Source: Sinotaia quadrata
Taxonomy: Eukaryota > Mollusca > Gastropoda > Architaenioglossa > Viviparidae
NCBI GenBank assembly: GCA_028829895.1
Contig: CM054179.1
Location: forward strand, 76,356,544 to 76,420,543
Direction: 5' to 3'
DNA length: 64,000 bases
Part shown: positions 27,801-39,520 of the stretch, piece after piece
Position numbering within the stretch: the stretch's first letter is position 1
Layout: every line of letters starts with the position of its first letter
Translations under genes and position numbers: made by a program
The notes under the pieces: model-generated
Database searches by the model: none
What the model saw: only the letters and a program-made list of their open reading frames with translations
What the model was told of the DNA's origin: nothing

Positions 27801-28015
27801 TATCATCAATACCAACTTAATCACATTTTACTTTATTTAACATTTGTAATTTCTTAACCTCCAATATACAGATTTATCAATAAGATTTTAATGTAACTAG
27901 TTTCGATTGCATAACAGATTTGAAAAGGCGTATGTTAAATATAAACAAATTTACATTAGGAGACTCTTTCTCTTTATCGGCGAAATTTTTAATGTTTACT
28001 TTAAAGTGATGATTT

Positions 28016-28079
<64 letters not shown>

Positions 28080-29621
28080 TTACGTTTCCAGTATTTATTT
28101 AAAGACCCTGCTTAGAATAATTAAAAGACTTTAAATATAATTAATTCTTCCTCTCATATTCTACGCAGACTGGTTGCTCAATTTATTATCTGACTAATTA
28201 AAAGTGCGTCTTGTAGTTCAGACGACAAATTTACAGACTAACAAACTGCGAACTTTTAGCTAGATTTGAAAACAGTTAAATCCCTCTAAATTAATATGCA
28301 CTCGTCATCAATCTTTCTGCTCATCCGCCCCCATTCAAATCTAAGAATTAATCTAATTGGTCTATTGTGCATAGAAATCAACTACTAAGAGGTATTAACA
28401 AAGAAAATAAGATTTAATAAAGTTTAACAAATTAACAATAAATCGAATGCAACGCGAATAGTCTTCACTCTGTCTTTACGCGCCTATGCCTGATTTTTGT
28501 CAATCTAAATTGCCAGAAAAGTGTTCCTTTGAGATCTGTACACTTGATTTTGCACTTAGCTCTATTCTTGTATCCTTGGTCTCAACACTCAGTCATGCCG
28601 ATTCGTTCCCTCAGTCCCCCTTTAACGACACACGTGGTGCATAAGGAATGATGTCCCTTTGTTAGTGGCTAGGAACTGGAATTTTTGCAGCATGGCCCTC
28701 AGAGTGGATTTCGACACGCTTATACCAATAAGCTAGTGCAGGTGAGGCATGGTGAAACATGAACCATGAGCCGACCTGTGGATGCAACGTGTTTGGATAT
28801 AATTCTCAACCTAACAGGTCCTACCTAGGCATGGCTCAATTAAATGCGCTGAACAAAGAGTTTCGACCTCGCGTCGCTTACAATTAGATTTAGAAAAAAT
28901 ATAATCGTCTCACATGTGTTCCATTTAACAGTCATGACGTATGAAGCAATAAAATAGATACAACGTTAAATTAATGTTCATACCAAGAGGTAATTCAACC
29001 GACAGAGCGCTTCACAATTTACAATTAAAATTACACGCAATAATTGAATTACATGAAGAATTCATATCGAGCGCAGCATTCTGGCTCTTAGTGAATTAAA
29101 ACAATATAAATTAAAGTACAGAAATGGAAAAATGGTTACAATAAATTTATATTCCGTAACATATAGGTTTTCAGCTATTTCTCTGAACCATGCTCAAGTG
29201 TATATGGAAATCATATAATACATAGCACAAATACATACTTAAACAATACATAGGCAAATACTATTAAATAAAATGATACCTTTGAGAGAAGTCGAAGGGT
29301 ACCTTGATTCTCTATGGCGCCGGCTGCCTCTCACGACCCGAGTAAGCTGATGGAATTAGCTAAAATGTGCTCGAAGTGAGGGAGCGGAAGCGTGTAGGTA
29401 CATATATAGAAAGGTATATTGCGTATCACGTGACTGTTCGCAAAGCATGTGGTTGGTTCGAGAACTGGACAATGGTCCTAAAGTTACATAACATCTTGAC
29501 CTGTTCTAGAAGCACCTAGAAAAAGGAAGCTTTGAACAAAGGGCCAAGGGTTTCAAATATTCGAATTTGAAGTAAACAAGGCAATGTGGGTCATCAGGTC
29601 GGACATTTTTATCAGACTTGT

Positions 29622-29660
<39 letters not shown>

Positions 29661-30381
29661 GCACATACACTATGCAATTAAAATGTCGAATAAAATTACA
29701 GTATTGGTTAAACTAACAGATCCTTCTCCAGAATATCGAGTATTCTTGATTAAGTTTTTATAATATACGCAAAGTCATCAAAATAAACAAATTAATTGCT
29801 CCCTTTAATGAAGACAGTTTTATTTGATATCAGTAGTTAAATTATGATCAATAGTTTATAAACGTAAATCCTGCACATTCTTCATTTCAGTTTCAATATA
29901 CTCTCATGCCGTTTTCCAGGGAGATAACCTTGACCCAAGCACTTACATGTTCAGTGTCATTTCGACCTGCATCACTCACTCTGATGACGAAGATCTGAAG
30001 GCTAGGGCAAAAGAGTTGCAAAGAAATATACAAGACATCGTTATTAAAGACATCGGCAGGAAATACACGATGACCACACCTGTGACGTATCTGGCGAAAC
30101 ATGAGAAAATAGTCCTGTCCGACAAACGCTTTCGTCTAAAAGGTCGGTGCACTCTACTGTTGTAAAAGTGTTACATGTATATAAAAATATATTTTAAATT
30201 ACTTTAATAGAATCAATAATTCAATTGTATTATTTTCTAACTTGTATAATTTGAGAGGATGGGAGGTGAGGGTTGATGATGGTAAAAGGAGTTTTCTTGC
30301 TACAAATTGGAATTAGGTGAATAATCTCACATTTTTTTCCTGATTGTAGGTTATCTTCGTATTGTGTCCAAATAAAGAAAT

Positions 30382-30468
<87 letters not shown>

Positions 30469-31013
30469 TACTCATTAACAAAAAAACCAGGCACAAACAC
30501 ATACTAACACATTCACATAACAGACTCACACACACACTCATACACAAAGACCCATATATGCACATTCTCAAACAGGCATAAAGGCAATAATAAACGCACA
30601 GGTCAACAATATGTAACCTTCCGAATATATTGATAGCCTGTTGTGTGATTGATGCACGCTACAGATTTTAGTGCATTCTTTTTTAATTATATGTATGAGA
30701 GTGCTTTAAAACAGTAATAACTAAAATTCCTTTATCTATTTTTATTATCTTCAAAAAAGGAGAACATGACGAAAATTATCACCCAGTAATGGCGAGACTG
30801 TACTGGCTGGTCAAACTGGAAGAGGTTGAAATTAAGAAAAAACTGTATGATGATACGGGTAACTTCACCGACGGCTTTGAGAGAAATCTACGGTTTTACT
30901 GTGTCGGTGACGTTCCTGAGTCACTGAAGAGCACCGCTAAAGTCTTCCTGGAACAATTAGAATCGTCCGGAAGAGTGGCTTGGGCTAAATCTAGCAAATC
31001 GAAGCAAAAGTAG
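21270..31013 (+). CDS. EXD1-like: EXD1-like DEDD-fold protein of the piRNA pathway, complete, 7 exons
   Basis: Coding exons: 21270-21515, 23281-23490, 23728-23849, 25007-25196, 26193-26327, 29920-30142, 30760-31013. They total 1380 bases (459 residues) and all junctions are phase-consistent. The ATG at 21270 is the first in frame after an upstream TGA. The N-terminal third is a DEDDy 3'-5' exonuclease fold. Motif I is VAVDAEG (Asp30, Glu32), motif II is KDDF (Asp90), and FDIQIAQ follows. WDKRPLTEEMIQFACKVV matches the EXD1/RNase D motif III region. There the Tyr and Asp of YxxxD are Phe175 and Val179, so catalysis is doubtful. The known EXD1 role is as an RNA adaptor that partners Tudor-domain proteins in piRNA biogenesis in germ cells; here that role is inferred. 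Residues from about 195 onward are charged and mostly helical-looking and match nothing I know. The exon 2 acceptor (tcaag) and exon 3 donor (gtttgt) are weak; they were chosen because phase and homology demand them. Other DEDD proteins such as Egalitarian are alternatives. Confidence 0.86.
21598..21912. repeat. (TTGA)n-type microsatellite
   Basis: About 300 bases of GATT/GTTT tetranucleotides, ending in GAGT units, within EXD1 intron 1. The Asn/Gln/Ser-rich minus-strand frame is a repeat artefact. Confidence 0.95.
22345..22545. repeat. Degenerate 33-bp-like tandem repeat
   Basis: ACTAGTGACAGTGCTGATAG and variants recur about five times, with AT-rich spacers, within EXD1 intron 1. Confidence 0.65.
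26923..27204 (-). other. Open frame in EXD1 intron 5, unassigned
   Basis: A 93-codon minus-strand frame (including TWQVFERVLSGTAQTLEFES) stands in a GC-richer island (about 27020-27230) inside AT-rich intron sequence. It has no recognisable domain and no matching splice context. It may be a transposon relic, a nested exon or chance. Confidence 0.15.
27336..27500. repeat. 55-bp tandem repeat, 3 copies
   Basis: The unit begins TTTACTTTATTCGTATAAAA and lies in EXD1 intron 5. Confidence 0.93.
28018..28077. repeat. (CA)n microsatellite
   Basis: About 60 bases of pure CA in EXD1 intron 5. Confidence 0.98.
29623..29657. repeat. (CA)n microsatellite
   Basis: A short CA run about 260 bases upstream of EXD1 exon 6. 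Confidence 0.95.
30386..30470. repeat. (CA)n microsatellite
   Basis: About 85 bases of CA with one interruption, in the last intron of EXD1. Looser CA-rich sequence continues to about 30550. Confidence 0.97.
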
Positions 31014-31269
31014 ACAGCTGCAAGTGATTACGTGTACTTCAAATCCGCTACTCTGATGACACTGGGTCATTGGTACTTATGCCACTTTTAAGAGTTACTT
31101 GGCATTTAGGATGGGGGTTACCTGAACAAGTTTAAGAAGACCTAGTTAATTTTGAGTCATAACTTCTAATAACTGTAATGACGATTTGAACTGATTGTCA
31201 ATAATTTATAATTGTAGTACTAGGGTATTGCCCCCTTTAACTTTGCGTCATTATGTTCTGTTCGCGTTT

Positions 31270-31905
31270 GCGCGTATATTTTGTATCATTCATGTCTGTT
31301 TCGTTACGTTTTGACAGTGTTCCAATGCTTTGAAAATCATTCATATCTGTTTCATTACGTTTTGATAGTGTTCCAATGATTTGAAAATCATTCATATCTG
31401 TTTCATTACGTTTTGATAGTGTTCCAATGCTTTGAATATCATTCATATCTGTTTCATTATGTTTTGATAGTGTTTCGATGCTTTGAATATCATTCATATC
31501 TGTTTCATTACGTTTTGATAGTGTTCCAATGCTTTGAAAATCATTCATATCTGTTTCATTGCGTTTTGATAGTGTTCCAATGCTTTGAATATCAATCATA
31601 TCTGTTTCATTACGTTTTGATAGTGTTCCAATGATTTGAAAATCATTCATATCTATTTCATTACGTTTTGATAGTGTTCCAATGATTTGAAAATCATTCA
31701 TATCTGTTTCATTACGTTTTGATAGTGTTTCGATGCTTTGAATATCAATCATATCTGTTTCATTACGTTTTGATAGTGTTCCAATGATTTGAAAATCATT
31801 CATATCTATTTCATTACCTTTTGATAGTATTCCAATGATTTGAAAATCATTCATATCTGTTTCATTACGTTTTGATAGTGTTTCGATGCTTTGAATATCA
31901 ATCAT
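31270..31905. repeat. 51-bp minisatellite, about 12-13 copies
   Basis: The unit contains TCATTCATATCTGTTTCATT and ACGTTTTGATAGTGTTCCAA. It begins about 260 bases after the EXD1 stop, possibly within the 3' UTR. The unit length is divisible by three, so the antisense strand is open for 222 codons (31237-31905) with a 17-residue repeat. There is no other sign of coding. Confidence 0.95.
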
Positions 31906-32147
31906 ATCTGCGAGTCTACCTTCTACGAGTATCTGAATAACTTATTAATAAATAATAATTAATAATAAAATAATAAATAATTATTAGTCATTGTGAATAT
32001 GTTCATAATTAAAATCATATCCACAAGATATGAATAAATGCTGAACTGTCACAGGTAAGATTTGAATGGCAATGTTCGTTGTGCTGAGGAGTTTTATATT
32101 GTTTACTTTATTTTGAAATAATTGTTTCTTAGCATTTACAGACAAAA

Positions 32148-32292
32148 TATCAGTTTCCCTATAGCAGTCCTTGTAAACAGCTTGCTCTAGAAAATGATAG
32201 AGCCACTATCACTGAAGTCAGGACCGAATATCACTTTCCCTATAGCAGTCCTTATAACAGCTTGCTCTAGTAAATGATAAAGTCACTATCAC
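32148..32292. repeat. Tandem duplication, about 79-bp unit
   Basis: TTTCCCTATAGCAGTCCTTR followed by TAAACAGCTTGCTCTAG and a weaker half occurs twice in a row with small differences. Confidence 0.8.
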
Positions 32293-32299
32293 AGGACCC

Positions 32300-33700
32300 A
32301 GAATTATATAAAATATATTCATATATTAGTGTTTCATAGGAATGCATTTTAATCGCGTTTTGTAATGCCAAAACACATGCATCCTGGTAGTACACTACAC
32401 TGATGTCTTTTTGGTGAAACATTGTAAATATAGTAAATGAATGGGTGTCATGCATCCTTGGAAAGAATGCACCATATTAAATTTCAGCCTTAGCTGAAAA
32501 AATGGTTAGAAGGATTGGCATATGAGAGGGCGAGTCTTGCATAATAGGTACCTGCCGGTTGGATGCTTAGCTAAGAAAATCCCCTCATTGAGTCATAACA
32601 ATTTGGCACTTATGGACTGCCACTACACCAGGACAAATAGCAGACTTCATGGCACTGAAGGATATACAACGATCTAATGACAACCATGTGCAAAAAATAT
32701 TAATACACATGAATAGCCTAAAATCCCTACTTCCAATGTTGGCCATTTCATGAGCAAGTGAATGTCCGTTAAAAACATCACAGTTAAAAGGAATAGATAG
32801 TAAAAAAAAAAAAAAACCACTTTGACTAAGGAAAGAAAGATGGGGGAACAATTTGATTTCTTCTACATGTTTAAAGAATCACCCTTTAAAGAAAAAGGGT
32901 TTCTGGATTTGCTTCTTGATCTGCATTTTGGGTCACTTGGAGCTGACTGAAGTATGACATACTTTCCTGAAAGAGGTTCAATGGGGGTCCATCCTGTCTT
33001 TAAAGGTCATAAATGATAAACAGAAGTGTCCACATTAGAGGCTGACTCTGAGATAAATTGTTCTTAGAAAGGAATCAATAGGATTATGAGGTATAAAAGT
33101 GGAACCCTGTTCATTCTGACTTACATGTTGTGACCTCTGATCCCAATAGGACTCATACCTTTAGCGATCGATTCATTGAAGGCAAGACTATTTTGTTTAG
33201 TGTCTAGAAGTTTATTATCAGACACAGAACACTTACCATCTTCGGGAGTGACGTTGCAGGTTAGCTATTTTCATGTAATCGCATTTGGGCTGCATCCCCA
33301 AAATTTCAATTTCGATTTTCTTTTATTTAAATTAAATTAAATTAAGTTACTGTTTTATAAAATTCTTATTTATCTTTGCTCATCTCATTGTTAACTTCTT
33401 GTCTAATGCAATTATAATTTCTTATTTTACAAGATTAAATTAAAATTTGAACTTCATGACCATGTCAAGAAGTCGATGCAGTTAACACATTGCAATTATA
33501 TCCTTTAATAACATTTTAATTGCAATATGTATAGTAAATTGCTGTTAATGTCTAAGCATTTAACACATAAGTAGCTTAAAACGTAGAACAAATTAAAACA
33601 TTTCAAAATTAATATTTAGAATGATTCAAAAGTCTACAAAATGTAGGATACTCATTTCAAAAATCACGTAAACGGAAATAATGTTGAAGATTGTTCACAC
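32300..33700. other. Intergenic, no gene seen
   Basis: The first half (to about 33130) is of intermediate GC and resembles an old transposon or pseudogene, but I could not assign it. The second half is AT-rich. A minus-strand candidate exon at 33237-33264 is discussed under findings. Confidence 0.35.
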
Positions 33701-33709
33701 CCATGAATA

Positions 33710-33885
33710 GTCATGGGAAGGCGGTTGAGGGTTTGCGCCAAATTGGTGAGACCTTTTCACCCCCTTCCGCCAGCCCTCCCATCCTCCACTTCGGGACGCA
33801 ATATGAGGCTGTGGGGTCCCACTGGAGCGCTCCAGGATCAAATAACGTCCTTTGACGAAATGATCAACGCAAGCTTCAAGCTTCA

Positions 33886-33922
<37 letters not shown>
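33710..33922 (+). mobile_element. Retroposon-like sequence with (ATT)n tail
   Basis: A GC-rich block (33710-33885) ends abruptly in a pure (ATT)12-like tail (about 33887-33922). The preceding bases, CAAGCTTCAAGCTTCA, form a short tandem duplication. Non-LTR retroelements and SINEs commonly end in such short-unit tails. No reverse transcriptase sequence is visible, so this would be a 5'-truncated or nonautonomous copy. Confidence 0.4.
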
Positions 33923-33924
<2 letters not shown>

Positions 33925-35138
33925 CATGTACTTTGAAGAGTAAGCCCAATAAAATGGTATTTGGTATAGGTGCCTTTTCGCTGCTACTTTTATTTTCAAA
34001 GAGAGTTAGATTGCCTCTGTATATCTCTGGTGGGATCCCCTCTCTACAGTCTAGCTTCCTGACCACACCAGGTGTACAGCTCACGCTGAATTCTTTCAAT
34101 TATTTACTTATGAAATTGGATGAAAAATATCACTTAATGTGTATATAACCGATATTTATATTTTGGTAACAGTAATAGTTTTTCCAATTTCGAATATTTA
34201 TTCTGCTTGAAATATAATCGCAAAAGATATGTATGTATTTCTTTTTAACTTAAAAATGTAATTAATAAAGTGTAATTAATAAAAATGTATTTGCGATGTT
34301 CTGCACACTCGTTTCGTTGTTTTCAGATATATAAATGTGTAATTATCTCCTTTGTAAATCTAAAACTGACATATACGAGTTATCTGATACAAACGACAAC
34401 TAAGCAACATTATTTTCTTGATCTGTATTTGTATAGTTTCATAAATACACAATTAGACAAATAGACTTACATACATTATTGAAATTGAGCATCGGTAGCA
34501 AGGATCCACAACGAAGTAGCGGTGCAAAGGAGACAACTCTGACTACTTTTATCTGTGCTGAGTGAGTAATTACTTCCCCTTCACCTGCGACTAGAATAAA
34601 TCATCTTCCTAGTAAACTAGTTATACCTAAATTAATAAAGAAATATTAGGAATTAATTGCATCATATCAGTAACTTTACAAGAATTTCTTTAATGATACC
34701 ATATTGCGATAGAATTAAACTATCTTTTTCGATGTTTTATATTTGTATCCTTATGGTTACTGTGTAGATGTGTACGATTATATTTCATACGAGTGAGGAA
34801 GTGGGAAATTAAAATTTTTACAAACGGTTATTAGTTTTCAGCAGTCAAGATTTTAATTCAAGTTGTACACCATTTCTTCAGGACACAGTGCAAAATGAGT
34901 ATTATGTAAACTTACAATACGTGTTGTGCTGGTTGTGGGTCTTTAGCTCATCTCTGCACTATCAATTTCTAGAGTTTAACTAGGGGACAACACTTCGATA
35001 TAAATGAAGTATTAAAGAGTTGCCTTCCTTTAACTGTGAGACCCACAATTATTCTGTTCATTTGAAAAGATGAATTTGTTAATAGGGTACAATCACGATA
35101 AGTTCATTTCTACCACAAATTACTTGTCTTTGTTATTT

Positions 35139-35321
35139 ATGCACAAACCGCGGGCCGCATGCGGCCCGTGACAGGGCTCTTTGCGGCCCCCTGAGGACTT
35201 TATTTCATTATTTGTATTGGTATTTTCCTACTGAGCCATCCACGTGCAGTCTTACTGACGGCCTCCAAGCACTATCAATTGGAAAGTTGGCCCTCTGGTC
35301 TAAAAGGTTTGTGCATCCCTG
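35139..35321. mobile_element. Nonautonomous hAT-type DNA transposon remnant
   Basis: The left end ATGCACAAACC and the right end GGTTTGTGCAT are inverted copies. The right end extends to ATCCCTG, the complement of a CAGGGAT hAT terminus. The interior carries the GC-rich GCGGGCCGCATGCGGCCC palindrome and a CTGGTCTAAAAGG tail seen in hAT-derived short elements of many animals. The left CAGGG is lost and no clear 8-bp target duplication remains, so the copy is old. Confidence 0.65.
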
Positions 35322-36471
35322 ATATATACACACTCTCAAGTGAGTACACACTGCCCCAAATCACAACCATATCCTCACGCACGCAAGATGTTAGCAGATT
35401 CCCCAATGCTAGTGATTGGTTGGTTTGTTAAATTTGGGCTAATAATTCGTTAGCTGACTTCATGGACAATCAGAGCTAGAGCTGTTCAACTGATCCGTTT
35501 GTAATATTTTTAGTAAATGGCCTTTCAGCATCAGTGGTGTAGCTTCGGTGGTGGTGGTGGCCCATGTGCAGAGCTTCGGTGGGGACCCCTTCGATTTCAA
35601 ACGGGAAAGAGAAAGAAAAAAAAAATGCTGTTGCATACAAAAATGAAACAAGTGTCTAAGTTGGTCTAAAGCGAAGAATCCTAAAACGTTGGATTTTGGT
35701 TTGATTTTATTAATTCTGAAAGTAATAAATTAACTCCGCTTGCTGCCAGACGCCCCATCCCGACTGCCGGGGCTCTTGTGTATTGCACACTCCATTACTA
35801 TGCCACTTTGTATTTTGACGAGCGCTATAAACCCGGCAGTGCGCGCCAGAAACATGCACTTCTTCAGCATTTACCTCCCTTTTGCCGCAAGCCTTGTTTA
35901 AAGTACGTTTTACTCTTAACCTATAAAAACGCATAATCTTTTCTTTTTAAATTAAATCAAGGCACTCTAGATAAGCACCAGTGACGTACGATACAAAACA
36001 AACTGTCAATAACACATAATATTAGCGAAAATATCTTATACGCCCAGTAGCATAACTTCAATGCTGGGCACCCTTCAAAAATTCTAAAATGTCCCCCGCA
36101 AACACATTATCTATACACTCCTCTCTCCTTTCTCTCTCTCTGCTCCATAGAGAATCAGCTTAACGTGTCATGCGAAAACTTGATCATTTGCATAGTTTTC
36201 TAATTTCAAGTCAATTCTAATTTGAAGGAACAAATAGTTCGCTCCCGTGCGGGGTGGGTGGGTGTGCTGCATGGGGAAGTAGTTAAACCACTGGACACGC
36301 CTCCTTAAGGGGGGAGGGGGGGAGGGTCGATACTGAGCGGTCCACCATATTGGTCCGGGATCCCAAAATATAGTGTGTGGGTGGTGGGTGGGGGAACTAG
36401 TCCCTCCAGGGTAGTCCTAAGACTAAAAGCCCCATGCTAGAGAGGATAGAAGCTAACGGAACCAGCAAACA

Positions 36472-36700
36472 TCTTTATAAGTACACTAACACATAATAAA
36501 CAATGTGACAAACTGTGACACGTGCAAAGGTAAGCATACAGTACACTAACACATAATAAACAATGTGACAAACTGTGACACGTGCAAAGGTAAGCATACA
36601 GTACACTAACACATAATAAACAATGTAAATGACAAACTGTGACACGTGCAAAGGTAAGCATACAGTACACTAACACATAATAAACAATGTAAGTGACACA
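36472..36700. repeat. 60-bp minisatellite, about 4 copies
   Basis: Two perfect 60-base copies (36481-36540, 36541-36600) begin GTACACTAACACATAATAAA. A third has a six-base insertion and a fourth is diverged. Confidence 0.95.
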
Positions 36701-38794
36701 TGAAAAGGTGAACATACAAACAACAAAGTAAATATTTAAAAATATCTGGTGATATGTAAGACGCATAGATTAGACGTGGTACAAAATAAATGTATAAAAA
36801 AATGCTGCGAGAAGGATAGAAGCAGGACAGGATTAAAACGCATTGTTAGTAGAGAACTGACACATGTGCCAATTATTCTTTCAGTGCTACAAACCAATTT
36901 GTTGCTCCAAGTATCAAGTATGGAGCTTTTCCTCAGAGTCAGCCCAGTATCAAGACTAGATTCCCAGTCTCACTGTTAGAGTAATTATGATATTAATTAT
37001 GCTTTAAGTTTGCACTGACAAAGGTAGAAGAACGTGCTAATATTTTTTTAAAGTAATATGATGGGAAATAATATAATATGTATTTTTTAGTAAATTTTCA
37101 CGCAAAATCACTCTTTTGTGTGTGTGTGTAATTTATTTCATATAAACATAGGAAACATATTTCCTATCACTTGATGTCCTCTCCATTTATATAAAGCTCA
37201 GGTTTTCTGCTCGTGCAACACGCCTCTTGGCTTTACTACATCGCGAAAGTAAATACTAGTAGTTGACCAATGAAAATGCATTAATCGACTTCGTCAGGTT
37301 CAAGGTCCTTTGTGGCAGTTATGGCTTATAAATATTGCTGTGTACTTTTTTCGCTAACTCCAAAAAACGTATCTAGCAGCGTCACTGTTTTGTTTGCTTT
37401 ATGTTTTGTGATTAATTTCACGCACCGCTGACTTAATAGTTGAACACTTGTAGGCCTATTATGCAACACAGTGGGTTAGAGTTAGGGTTAGCGTTAATTT
37501 TTAATATGATAGTATTTGTTGAGTGGGTTTGTTGGTTCTAAGTTTGGTGTACATTTGACTAGTTAGAACAGTTAGTTTCCCCTGACTGGCGATAAAACAC
37601 AGCGATTTTCACCTTCAATGGACCAAAGGGTCGTGTGATCTGTGATATCAGGAGGTTATATGCTTATACAACTGTCGTTATCATTTGCTTCCTTCTGATT
37701 GTCCTTGACTTCTGACCTAGGTTACTAATACTTAATACTTCCTGGATCATTTGTTTGCTTCTTTGATCTATCTTTCAAGCGCGTATTTTCTATGTCGCCA
37801 TATTTCATTAAGTGATTAATTTGCTTGCTTGTCCACTTGCCAGATAATTGTTTATTATTTGAGTGGGTGTTATGTTTCATTATTCATCAAGTCTGTATAT
37901 TTATTGTATATTTGCTCTGCTTATTTGTTTGTTCAGTGTCTCTCATGATGATTCTGTTCAAACCAAGATTTAATGATGACAGTACACGACTTGGGTGCTT
38001 GCAAATAATACGTTCAACTAGGAAGCCTCTAAAATCTAAACCACATCAGGCTTGCGCGTTCAATCGTCTTGTCAGGAGAACAACTGACAGCTTGTCGAAC
38101 AGCTGATGTCATATGCACAGAATGGAAACAGTGCATGAATTGAGGTCTCTGACAACATACATATGCATGTGTCACCGAAAGCCGCTTAAAGAAACCCCTT
38201 TAATCTTGCTTTTTCTTCGTTAGCCCTGAGAGTCGCCTCCCTTGCCCATTTCTCATCTCTTTTTCTCTCTTGCACAAAGGAACTACGTGGTACAGCAAAC
38301 AGTAAAAATAAAAGTAGAACAAAATAATACACCTCCAACTGCAGGTGGAGAAGTGTGAGTCACCATGAGTAACCAATGAAAGTTAGTGTCGGGTACTCAC
38401 TTTGTTATATATCCTGCAAGTCTGCCTGACACTGGGCCGTCCTACTGATTCAATACTATGGGGTCCTACCGAAGTTTGAATAATCAGTAAAACTTCAGTT
38501 TATGAAGGGTTGGGGATGGATGGGTTCTCTTGTCCTAGACACCGAGGGGGGGGGGGGTAAGTAGTGGTTGCGGAGAGAATGTTTGGTAACAGTCTTTCTC
38601 AGTTCTAAAATTAAATGGTTAGCTGTATGTTAGTTTTGATTTTGATTTTCTTAGATGGCAACCCATCAGACTTTAGTTAAAGTGGGTGGACAGGTGGATG
38701 GGGCTACTGACGATTTTAATGTACCTTTAAGAGTCAGGAACCTGAATTATAAAATAACAGCTACGTCTGATTTATATTATTATGTCTATAACAC
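36701..38794. other. Intergenic, no gene seen
   Basis: Unremarkable sequence without recognisable coding or RNA genes. A short open piece after an acceptor-like TTTTCTTAG at 38655 (MATHQTLVKVGGQVDG) has no supporting context. Confidence 0.4.
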
Positions 38795-39520
38795 AATAAA
38801 GACACAGCTACACACAAAACACACAGCTACACGAACACAGTGAACAGCTACACAAATAACTCATAGCTACACAAAAATACACTGTTACACAGACACAGTA
38901 CTTTGCTACAGTACAGCTACAAAACACAGTGATAAACTGCACAAACAGAACATAGTCACAAAACAACGCACAATTATACAAATAATACACATGCACAGCA
39001 GCTATACAGACACAGTACTCTGATACATAACACAGTAAATAGCTGCACAAACAGCATATAGATACAAAACAACGCACAATTACACAAACAATACACATAG
39101 TAGCTACACAGACACAGTACTCTGCTACTCTGCTACACAACACAGTGAAGAGCTACACAAACAGCACATACAAAACAACACACAATTGCACAAACAATAT
39201 ACAGCTACACAGACATAGTACTCAGCTATACATGCACAGTGAACAGGTATACAAACAACGCACAGCTATACAAACAACACTCAATTACACAAACAATACT
39301 CAGTTACACAAATAATAAACATTTACACCACAGCTACATAAACACAAACCCACAATACACAGCTACACAAATACACAATATGCAACATAACGACAATATA
39401 CACAGCTGCACAAACACAATTAACAGATACACTATATAGTGTACAGTATACGTCTATACAAACACAATGCAATGCTACACTAACACAATGCACTGCTACA
39501 CTAGCACACAGTTCTAAACT
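38795..39520. repeat. Degenerate CA-rich tandem repeat (ACAGCTACACAAAC)
   Basis: Over 700 bases are built from variants of ACAGCTACACAAACA and ACACAGTA. Units are imperfect and of variable spacing. Confidence 0.8.

Noticed and set aside
37473..37493. TTAGGG-like patch
   Set aside because: Only two to three imperfect units; too short to call an interstitial telomeric array.
38655..38843. Short plus-strand frame after an acceptor-like TTTTCTTAG
   Set aside because: Runs into the CA-rich tandem repeat; no donor of good quality and no similarity recognised.
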